This document shows, piece by piece, positions 53,248 through 63,689 of a stretch of 64,000 nucleotides of DNA (position 1 is the stretch's first letter; every line of letters starts with the position of its first letter). The DNA lies in the NCBI RefSeq assembly GCF_040115645.1, contig NW_027096017.1:248001-312000 (forward strand). The letters are read 5' to 3'. This DNA comes from Euwallacea fornicatus (lineage: Eukaryota; Arthropoda; Insecta; Coleoptera; Curculionidae). The notes below the pieces were generated by a model. That model did no database searches. It was not told the origin of the DNA and worked only from the letters and a program-made list of their open reading frames with translations. The translations under genes and the position numbers were made by a program.

Positions 53248-54465
53248 ACGAGCTCTTTAACATGACTTATGATGCTTAAGTCTATCTGGGTGAGTTTTCT
53301 AGAAACCGAGTAATTTATGTGCTCAAACACATATCTTTCGTGACTTTTCAAGTTTTGAACCTCCGTAGCTTCGGCAAATGTGCTTCAAATACCTTCAAAA
53401 TTTGACCACAGAATCACCTCGACGAGCTCTTTAACGTGACTAATAATGCTTAAGTCCATCTGGGTGAGTTTTCTAGAAACCGAGTAATATATGTGCTCAA
53501 ACACACATCTTTCGTGACTTTTCAAGTTTTAAATCTCAGGAACTTCGGCAAATATGCTTCAAATACCTTCAAAATTTGACCACAGAATCACCTCGACGAG
53601 CTCTTTAACATGACTTATGATGCTTAAGTCTATCTGGGTGAGTTTTCTAGAAACCGAGTAATTTATGTGCTCAAACACATATCTTTCGTGACTTTTCAAG
53701 TTTTGAACCTCCGTAGCTTCGGCAAATGTGCTTCAAATACCTTCAAAATTTGACCACAGAATCACCTCGACGAGCTCTTTAACATGACTAATAATGCTTA
53801 AGTCTATCTGGGTGAGTTTTCTAGAAACCGAGTAATATATGTGCTCAAACACACATCTTTCGTGACTTTTCAAGTTTTAAATCTCAGGAACTTCGGCAAA
53901 TATGCTTCAAATACCTTCAAAATTTGACCACAGAATCACCTCGACGAGCTCCTTAACGTGACTAATAATGCTTAAGTCCATCTGGGTGAGTTTTCTAGAA
54001 ACCGAGTAATTGATGTGCTCAAACACATATCTTTCGTGACTTTTCAAGTTTTAAATCTCAGGAACTTCGGCAAATATGCTTCAAATACCTTCAAAATTTG
54101 ACCACAGAATCACCTCGACGAGCTCTTTAACGTGACTAATAATGCTTAAGTCCATCTGGGTGAGTTTTCTAGAAACCGAGTAATTGATGTGCTCAAACAC
54201 ATATCTTTCGTGACTTTTCAAGTTTTAAATCTCAGGAACTTCGGCAAATGTGCTTCAAATACCTTCAAAATGTGACCACAGAATCACCTCGACGAGCTCT
54301 TTAACATGACTTATGATGCTTAAGTCTATCTGGGTGAGTTTTCTAGAAACCGAGTAATTGATGTGCTCAAACACACATCTTTCGTGACTTTTCAAGCTTT
54401 GAACCTCCGTAGCTTCGGCAAATGTGCTTCAAATACCTTCAAAATTTGACCACAGAATCACCTCG
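53248..54465. repeat. Seven mixed monomers between the 13- and 15-monomer duplications
   Basis: A, beta, A, beta ('tctatc/atata'), a g15 monomer with 'gagctcctta' (53944, t10c, also at 33237), a g15/'ttgatg/cacatatc' monomer with the singleton 'aaaatgtgacc' near 54270, and 'ttgatg/gctttgaacctcc' (54292). The tail resembles 33063-33584, the approach to S-block copy 1. Confidence 0.75.
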
Positions 54466-57076
54466 ACGAGCTCTTTAACATGACTTATAATGCTTAAGTC
54501 TATTTGGGTGAGTTTTCTAGAAACCGAGTAATTTATGTGCTCAAACACACATCTTTCGTGACTTTTCAAGAATTGAACTTCCGTAGCTTCGGCAAATGTG
54601 CTTCAAATACCTTCAAAATTTGACCACAGAATCACCTCGACGAGCTCTTTAACATGACTTATGATGCTTAAGTCTATCTGGGTGACTTTTTTTCGAAACC
54701 GAGTAATTGATGTGCTTAAACACACATCTTTCGTGACTTTTCAAGTTTTAAATCTCAGGAACTTCGGCAAATGTGCTTCAAATACCTTCAAAATTTGACC
54801 ACAGAATCACCTCGACGAGCTCTTTAACATGACTAATAATGCTTAAGTCTATCTGGGTGAGTTTTCTAGAAACCGAGTAATATATGTGCTCAAACACACA
54901 TCTTTCGTGACTTTTCAAGCTTTGAACTTCCGTAGCTTCGGCAAATGTGCTTCAAATACCTTCAAAATTTGACCACAGAATCACCTCGACGAGCTCTTTA
55001 ACATGACTAATAATGCTTAAGTCCATCTGGGTGAGTTTTCTAGAAACCGAGTAATTTATGTGCTCAAACACACATCTTTCGTGACTTTTCAAGATTTGAA
55101 CCTCCGTAGCTTCGGCAAATGTGCTTCAAATACCTTCAAAATTTGACCACAGAATCACCTCGACGAGCTCTTTAACGTGACTAATAATGCTTAAGTCCAT
55201 CTGGGAGAGTTTTCTAGAAACCGAGTAATTGATGTGCTCAAACACACATCTTTCGTGACTTTTCAAGCTTTGAACTTCCGTAGCTTCGGCAAATGTGCTT
55301 CAAATACCTTCAAAATTTGACCACAGAATCACCTCGACGAGCTCTTTAACATGACTAATAATGCTTAAGTCCATCTGGGTGAGTTTTCTAGAAACCGAGT
55401 AATTTATGTGCTCAAACACACATCTTTCGTGACTTTTCAAGATTTGAACCTCCGTAGCTTCGGCAAATGTGCTTCAAATACCTTCAAAATTTGACCACAG
55501 AATCACCTCGACGAGCTCTTTAACATGACTTATGATGTTTAAGTCTATCTGGGTGAGTTTTCTAGAAACCGAGTAATTGATGTGCTCAAACACACATCTT
55601 TCGTGACTTTTCAAGCTTTGAACCTCCGTAGCTTCGGCAAATGTGCTTCAAATACCTTCAAAATTTGACCACAGAATCACCTCGACGAGCTCTTTAACAT
55701 GACTAATAATGCTTAAGTCTATCTGGGTGAGTTTTCTAGAAACCGAGTAATTGATGTGCTCAAACACATATCTTTCGTGACTTTTCAAGTTTTAAATCTC
55801 AGGAACTTCGGCAAATATGCTTCAAATACCTTCAAAATTTGACCACAGAATCACCTCGACGAGCTCTTTAACATGACTTATGATGCTTAAGTCTATCTGG
55901 GTGAGTTTTCTAGAAACCGAGTAATTTATGTGGTCAAACACACATCTTTCGAGACTTTTCAAGCTTTGAACCTCCGTAACTTCAGCAAATGTGCTTCAAA
56001 TACCTTCAAAATTTGACCACAGAATCACCTCGACGAGCTCTTTAACATGACTAATAATGCTTAAGTCCATCTGGGTGAGTTTTCTAGAAACCGAGTAATT
56101 TATGTGCTCAAACACACATCTTTCGTGACTTTTCAAGTTTTAAATCTCAGGAACTTCGGCAAATGTTCTTCAAATACCTTCAAAATTTGACCACAGAATC
56201 ACCTCGACGAGCTCTTTAACATGACTTATGATGCTTAAGTCTATCTGGGTGAGTTTTCTAGAAACCGAGTAATTTATGTGCTCAAACACATATCTTTCGT
56301 GACTTTTCAAGTTTTGAACCTCCGTAGCTTCGGTAAATGTGCTTCAAATACCTTCAAAATTTGACCACAGAATCACCTCGACGAGCTCTTTAACATGACT
56401 TATGATGCTTAAGTCTATCTGGGTGAGTTTTCTAGAAACCGAGTAATTGATGTGCTCAAACACACATCTTTCGTAACTTTTCAAGATTTGAACTTCCGTA
56501 GCTTCGGCAAATGTGCTTCAAATACCTTCAAAATTTGACCACAGAATCACCTCGACGAGCTCTTTAACATGACTTATAATGCTTAAGTCTATTTGGGTGA
56601 GTTTTCTAGAAACCGAGTAATTTATGTGCTCAAACACACATCTTTCGTGACTTTTCAAGAATTGAACTTCCGTAGCTTCGGCAAATGTGCTTCAAATACC
56701 TTCAAAATTTGACCACAGAATCACCTCGACGAGCTCTTTAACATGACTTATGATGCTTAAGTCTATCTGGGTGAGTTTTCTAGAAACCGAGTAATTGATG
56801 TGCTCAAACACACATCTTTCGTGACTTTTCAAGATTTGAACTTCCGTAGCTTCGGCAAATGTGCTTCAAATACCTTCAAAATTTGACCACAGAATCACCT
56901 CGACGAGCTATTTAACATGACTAATAATGCTTAAGTCCATCTGGGTGAGCTTTCTAGAAACCGAGTAATTGATGTGCTCAAACACACATCTTTCGTGACT
57001 TTTCAAGCTTTGAACCTCCGTAGCTTCGGCAAATGTGCTTCAAATACCTTCAAAATTTGACCACAGAATCACCTCG
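54466..57076. repeat. S block, copy 3: first half of a 15-monomer tandem duplication (2611 bp)
   Basis: Order: K, 175-bp T-tract monomer, 'atata/gctttgaacttcc', L, 'gggagag', L, 'ttatgatgtt', 'ttgatg/cacatatc', H with 'cttcagc', 'aaatgttc', A with 'cggtaaat', J, K, E, and a final 'gagctattt/gagcttt' monomer (56903). The next copy starts at once. The final monomer is chimeric: its right half is 'gctttgaacctcc', like 54292, instead of 'gatttgaacttcc' as in 35848, 45940 and 59514. Confidence 0.88.
54640..54814. repeat. 175-bp monomer variant 4 (T-tract allele)
   Basis: Carries 'gactttttttcgaaacc' with c77t and 'aaatgtgc'. It lies 120 monomers from the copy at 33759 and 15 monomers (2611 bp) before the copy at 57251. 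Confidence 0.92.
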
Positions 57077-59687
57077 ACGAGCTCTTTAACATGACTTATA
57101 ATGCTTAAGTCTATTTGGGTGAGTTTTCTAGAAACCGAGTAATTTATGTGCTCAAACACACATCTTTCGTGACTTTTCAAGAATTGAACTTCCGTAGCTT
57201 CGGCAAATGTGCTTCAAATACCTTCAAAATTTGACCACAGAATCACCTCGACGAGCTCTTTAACATGACTTATGATGCTTAAGTCTATCTGGGTGACTTT
57301 TTTTCGAAACCGAGTAATTGATGTGCTTAAACACACATCTTTCGTGACTTTTCAAGTTTTAAATCTCAGGAACTTCGGCAAATGTGCTTCAAATACCTTC
57401 AAAATTTGACCACAGAATCACCTCGACGAGCTCTTTAACATGACTAATAATGCTTAAGTCTATCTGGGTGAGTTTTCTAGAAACCGAGTAATATATGTGC
57501 TCAAACACACATCTTTCGTGACTTTTCAAGCTTTGAACTTCCGTAGCTTCGGCAAATGTGCTTCAAATACCTTCAAAATTTGACCACAGAATCACCTCGA
57601 CGAGCTCTTTAACATGACTAATAATGCTTAAGTCCATCTGGGTGAGTTTTCTAGAAACCGAGTAATTTATGTGCTCAAACACACATCTTTCGTGACTTTT
57701 CAAGATTTGAACCTCCGTAGCTTCGGCAAATGTGCTTCAAATACCTTCAAAATTTGACCACAGAATCACCTCGACGAGCTCTTTAACGTGACTAATAATG
57801 CTTAAGTCCATCTGGGAGAGTTTTCTAGAAACCGAGTAATTGATGTGCTCAAACACACATCTTTCGTGACTTTTCAAGCTTTGAACTTCCGTAGCTTCGG
57901 CAAATGTGCTTCAAATACCTTCAAAATTTGACCACAGAATCACCTCGACGAGCTCTTTAACATGACTAATAATGCTTAAGTCCATCTGGGTGAGTTTTCT
58001 AGAAACCGAGTAATTTATGTGCTCAAACACACATCTTTCGTGACTTTTCAAGATTTGAACCTCCGTAGCTTCGGCAAATGTGCTTCAAATACCTTCAAAA
58101 TTTGACCACAGAATCACCTCGACGAGCTCTTTAACATGACTTATGATGTTTAAGTCTATCTGGGTGAGTTTTCTAGAAACCGAGTAATTGATGTGCTCAA
58201 ACACACATCTTTCGTGACTTTTCAAGCTTTGAACCTCCGTAGCTTCGGCAAATGTGCTTCAAATACCTTCAAAATTTGACCACAGAATCACCTCGACGAG
58301 CTCTTTAACATGACTAATAATGCTTAAGTCTATCTGGGTGAGTTTTCTAGAAACCGAGTAATTGATGTGCTCAAACACATATCTTTCGTGACTTTTCAAG
58401 TTTTAAATCTCAGGAACTTCGGCAAATATGCTTCAAATACCTTCAAAATTTGACCACAGAATCACCTCGACGAGCTCTTTAACATGACTTATGATGCTTA
58501 AGTCTATCTGGGTGAGTTTTCTAGAAACCGAGTAATTTATGTGGTCAAACACACATCTTTCGAGACTTTTCAAGTTTTGAACCTCCGTAACTTCAGCAAA
58601 TGTGCTTCAAATACCTTCAAAATTTGACCACAGAATCACCTCGACGAGCTCTTTAACATGACTAATAATGCTTAAGTCCATCTGGGTGAGTTTTCTAGAA
58701 ACCGAGTAATTTATGTGCTCAAACACACATCTTTCGTGACTTTTCAAGTTTTAAATCTCAGGAACTTCGGCAAATGTTCTTCAAATACCTTCAAAATTTG
58801 ACCACAGAATCACCTCGACGAGCTCTTTAACATGACTTATGATGCTTAAGTCTATCTGGGTGAGTTTTCTAGAAACCGAGTAATTTATGTGCTCAAACAC
58901 ATATCTTTCGTGACTTTTCAAGTTTTGAACCTCCGTAGCTTCGGTAAATGTGCTTCAAATACCTTCAAAATTTGACCACAGAATCACCTCGACGAGCTCT
59001 TTAACATGACTTATGATGCTTAAGTCTATCTGGGTGAGTTTTCTAGAAACCGAGTAATTGATGTGCTCAAACACACATCTTTCGTAACTTTTCAAGATTT
59101 GAACTTCCGTAGCTTCGGCAAATGTGCTTCAAATACCTTCAAAATTTGACCACAGAATCACCTCGACGAGCTCTTTAACATGACTTATAATGCTTAAGTC
59201 TATTTGGGTGAGTTTTCTAGAAACCGAGTAATTTATGTGCTCAAACACACATCTTTCGTGACTTTTCAAGAATTGAACTTCCGTAGCTTCGGCAAATGTG
59301 CTTCAAATACCTTCAAAATTTGACCACAGAATCACCTCGACGAGCTCTTTAACATGACTTATGATGCTTAAGTCTATCTGGGTGAGTTTTCTAGAAACCG
59401 AGTAATTGATGTGCTCAAACACACATCTTTCGTGACTTTTCAAGATTTGAACTTCCGTAGCTTCGGCAAATGTGCTTCAAATACCTTCAAAATTTGACCA
59501 CAGAATCACCTCGACGAGCTATTTAACATGACTAATAATGCTTAAGTCCATCTGGGTGAGCTTTCTAGAAACCGAGTAATTGATGTGCTCAAACACACAT
59601 CTTTCGTGACTTTTCAAGATTTGAACTTCCGTAGCTTCGGCAAATGTGCTTCAAATACCTTCAAAATTTGACCACAGAATCACCTCG
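57077..59687. repeat. S block, copy 4: second half of the 15-monomer tandem duplication (2611 bp)
   Basis: Repeats 54466-57076. Differences I see: 'gttttgaacc' for 'gctttgaacc' in the H/'cttcagc' monomer (58470), and the unrecombined 'gatttgaacttcc' right half of the final monomer (59514). Confidence 0.88.
57251..57425. repeat. 175-bp monomer variant 5 (T-tract allele)
   Basis: Same 'gactttttttcgaaacc', c77t, 'aaatgtgc' allele as at 54640; second member of the tandem S-block pair. It is the last length variant in the window and brings the cumulative phase shift to +5. Confidence 0.92.
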
Positions 59688-61079
59688 ACGAGCTCTTTAA
59701 CGTGACTAATAATTCTTAAGTCCATCTGGGTGAGTTTTCTAGAAACCGAGTAATTTATGTGCTCAAACACACATCTTTCGTGACTTTTCAAGTTTTAAAT
59801 CTCAGGAACTTCGGCAAATATGCTTCAAATACCTTCAAAATTTGACCACAGAATCACCTCGACGAGCTCTTTAACATGACTAATAATGCTTAAGTCCATC
59901 TGGGTGAGTTTTCTAGAAACCGAGTAATTTATGTGCTCAAACACACATCTTTCGTGACTTTTCAAGTTTTAAATCTCAGGAACTTCGGCAAATATGCTTC
60001 AAATACCTTCAAAATTTGACCACAGAATCACCTCGACGAGCTCTTTAACGTGACTAATAATGTTTAAGTCCATCTGGGTGAGTTTTCTAGAAACCGAGTA
60101 ATATATGTGCTCAAACACACATCTTTCGTGACTTTTCAAGTTTTAAATCTCAGGAACTTCGGCAAATATGCTTCAAATACCTTCAAAATTTGACCACAGA
60201 ATCACCTCGACGAGCTCTTTAACGTGACTAATAATGCTTAAGTCCATCTGGGTGAGTTTTCTAGAAACCGAGTAATATATGTGCTCAAACACACATCTTT
60301 CGTGACTTATCAAGTTTTAAATCTCAGGAACTTCGGCAAATATGCTTCAAATACCTTCAAAATTTGACCACAGAATCACCTCGACGAGCTCTTTAACGTG
60401 ACTAATAATGCTTAAGTCCATCTGGGTGAGTTTTCTAGAAACCGAGTAATATATGTGCTCAAACACACATCTTTCGTGACTTTTCAAGTTTTAAATCTCA
60501 GGAACTTCGGCAAATATGCTTCAAATACCTTCAAAATTTGACCACAGAATCACCTCGACGAGCTCTTTAACGTGACTAATAATGCTTAAGTCCATCTGGG
60601 TGAGTTTTCTAGAAACCGAGTAATATATGTGCTCAAACACACATCTTTCGTGACTTTTCAAGTTTTAAATCTCAGGAACTTCGGCAAATGTTCTTCAAAT
60701 ACCTTCAAAATTTGACCACAGAATCACCTCGACGAGCTCTTTAACATGACTTATGATGCTTAAGTCTATCTGGGTGAGTTTTCTAGAAACCGAGTAATTT
60801 ATGTGCTCAAACACATATCTTTCGTGACTTTTCAAGTTTTGAACCTCCGTAGCTTCGGTAAATGTGCTTCAAATACCTTCAAAATTTGACCACAGAATCA
60901 CCTCGACGAGCTCTTTAACATGACTTATGATGCTTAAGTCTATCTGGGTGAGTTTTCTAGAAACCGAGTAATTGATGTGCTCAAACACACATCTTTCGTA
61001 ACTTTTCAAGATTTGAACTTCCGTAGCTTCGGCAAATGTGCTTCAAATACCTTCAAAATTTGACCACAGAATCACCTCG
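59688..61079. repeat. Eight monomers: 'aataattct' copy, beta run, A and J
   Basis: 'aataattct' monomer, an 'aaatatgc' alpha monomer, four beta monomers (60036-60731; 60210 has 'gacttatcaag', 60558 has 'aaatgttc'), A with 'cggtaaat' (60732), and J (60906). A similar series from 'aataattct' recurs at 61950. Confidence 0.78.
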
Positions 61080-61775
61080 ACGAGCTCTTTAACATGACTT
61101 ATGATGCTTAAGTCTATCTGGGTGAGTTTTCTAGAAACCGAGTAATTGATGTGCTCAAACACACATCTTTCGTGACTTTTCAAGATTTGAACTTCCGTAG
61201 CTTCGGCAAATGTGCTTCAAATACCTTCAAAATTTGACCACAGAATCACCTCGACGAGCTATTTAACATGACTAATAATGCTTAAGTCCATCTGGGTGAG
61301 CGTTCTAGAAACCGAGTAATTGATGTGCTCAAACACACATCTTTCGTGACTTTTCAAGATTTGAACTTCCGTAGCTTCGGCAAATGTGCTTCAAATACCT
61401 TCAAAATTTGACCACAGAATCACCTCGACGAGCTCTTTAACATGACTTATGATGCTTAAGTCTATCTGGGTGAGTTTTCTAGAAACCGAGTAATTGATGT
61501 GCTCAAACACACATCTTTCGTGACTTTTCAAGATTTGAACTTCCGTAGCTTCGGCAAATGTGCTTCAAATACCTTCAAAATTTGACCACAGAATCACCTC
61601 GACGAGCTATTTAACATGACTAATAATGCTTAAGTCCATCTGGGTGAGCGTTCTAGAAACCGAGTAATTGATGTGCTCAAACACACATCTTTCGTGACTT
61701 TTCAAGATTTGAACTTCCGTAGCTTCGGCAAATGTGCTTCAAATACCTTCAAAATTTGACCACAGAATCACCTCG
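61080..61775. repeat. Two-monomer tandem duplication (2 x 348 bp)
   Basis: The pair E plus 'gagctattt/gagcgttct' monomer occurs at 61080-61427 and again at 61428-61775. 'gagcgttct' (t48c, t49g) is found only in these two copies, at 61254 and 61602; related copies elsewhere have 'gagctttct'. This dimer duplication is therefore younger than the t49g change. Confidence 0.88.
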
Positions 61776-62645
61776 ACGAGCTCTTTAACATGACTAATAA
61801 TGCTTAAGTCCATCTGGGTGAGTTTTCTAGAAACCGAGTAATTTATGTGCTCAAACACACATCTTTCGTGACTTTTCAAGTTTTAAATCTCAGGAACTTC
61901 GGCAAATATGCTTCAAATACCTTCAAAATTTGACCACAGAATCACCTCGACGAGCTCTTTAACGTGACTAATAATTCTTAAGTCCATCTGGGTGAGTTTT
62001 CTAGAAACCGAGTAATTTATGTGCTCAAACACACATCTTTCGTGACTTTTCAAGTTTTAAATCTCAGGAACTTCGGCAAATATGCTTCAAATACCTTCAA
62101 AATTTGACCACAGAATCACCTCGACGAGCTCTTTAACATGACTAATAATGCTTAAGTCCATCTGGGTGAGTTTTCTAGAAACCGATTAATTTATGTGCTC
62201 AAACACACATCTTTCGTGACTTTTCAAGTTTTAAATCTCAGGAACTTCGGCAAATATGCTTCAAATACCTTCAAAATTTGACCACAGAATCACCTCGACG
62301 AGCTCTTTAACATGACTAATAATGCTTAAGTCCATCTGGGTGAGTTTTCTAGAAACCGAGTAATTTATGTGCTCAAACACACATCTTTCGTGACTTTTCA
62401 AGTTTTAAATCTCAGGAACTTCGGCAAATATGCTTCAAATACCTTCAAAATTTGACCACAGAATCACCTCGACGAGCTCTTTAACGTGACTAATAATGTT
62501 TAAGTCCATCTGGGTGAGTTTTCTAGAAACCGAGTAATATATGTGCTCAAACACACATCTTTCGTGACTTTTCAAGTTTTAAATCTCAGGAACTTCGGCA
62601 AATATGCTTCAAATACCTTCAAAATTTGACCACAGAATCACCTCG
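61776..62645. repeat. Five monomers of 'aaatctcagg/aaatatgc' type
   Basis: 'aataatgc/tttatg', 'aataattct' (61950), two further 'tttatg' copies (62124 with the singleton 'ccgattaat', and 62298), then a g15/'aataatgt/atata' beta copy (62472). Confidence 0.77.
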
Positions 62646-63689
62646 ACGAGCTCTTTAACGTGACTAATAATGCTTAAGTCCATCTGGGTGAGTTTTCTAG
62701 AAACCGAGTAATATATGTGCTCAAACACACATCTTTCGTGACTTTTCAAGTTTTAAATCTCAGGAACTTCGGCAAATATGCTTCAAATACCTTCAAAATT
62801 TGACCACAGAATCACCTCGACGAGCTCTTTAACGTGACTAATAATGCTTAAGTCCATCTGGGTGAGTTTTCTAGAAACCGAGTAATATATGTGCTCAAAC
62901 ACACATCTTTCGTGACTTTTCAAGTTTTAAATCTCAGGAACTTCGGCAAATGTTCTTCAAATACCTTCAAAATTTGACCACAGAATCACCTCGACGAGCT
63001 CTTTAACATGACTTATGATGCTTAAGTCTATCTGGGTGAGTTTTCTAGAAACCGAGTAATTTATGTGCTCAAACACATATCTTTCGTGACTTTTCAAGTT
63101 TTGAACCTCCGTAGCTTCGGTAAATGTGCTTCAAATACCTTCAAAATTTGACCACAGAATCACCTCGACGAGCTCTTTAACGTGACTAATAATGCTTAAG
63201 TCCATCTGGGTGAGTTTTCTAGAAACCGAGTAATATATGTGCTCAAACACACATCTTTCGTGACTTTTCAAGTTTTAAATCTCAGGAACTTCGGCAAATA
63301 TGCTTCAAATACCTTCAAAATTTGACCACAGAATCACCTCGACGAGCTCTTTAACGTGACTAATAATGCTTAAGTCCATCTGGGTGAGTTTTCTAGAAAC
63401 CGAGTAATATATGTGCTCAAACACACATCTTTCGTGACTTTTCAAGTTTTAAATCTCAGGAACTTCGGCAAATGTTCTTCAAATACCTTCAAAATTTGAC
63501 CACAGAATCACCTCGACGAGCTCTTTAACATGACTTATGATGCTTAAGTCTATCTGGGTGAGTTTTCTAGAAACCGAGTAATTTATGTGCTCAAACACAT
63601 ATCTTTCGTGACTTTTCAAGTTTTGAACCTCCGTAGCTTCGGTAAATGTGCTTCAAATACCTTCAAAATTTGACCACAGAATCACCTCG
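62646..63689. repeat. Three-monomer tandem duplication (2 x 522 bp)
   Basis: Beta ('aaatatgc'), beta ('aaatgttc') and A ('cggtaaat') at 62646-63167 are repeated at 63168-63689. The same trio, unduplicated, occurs at 60384-60905. Confidence 0.85.
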
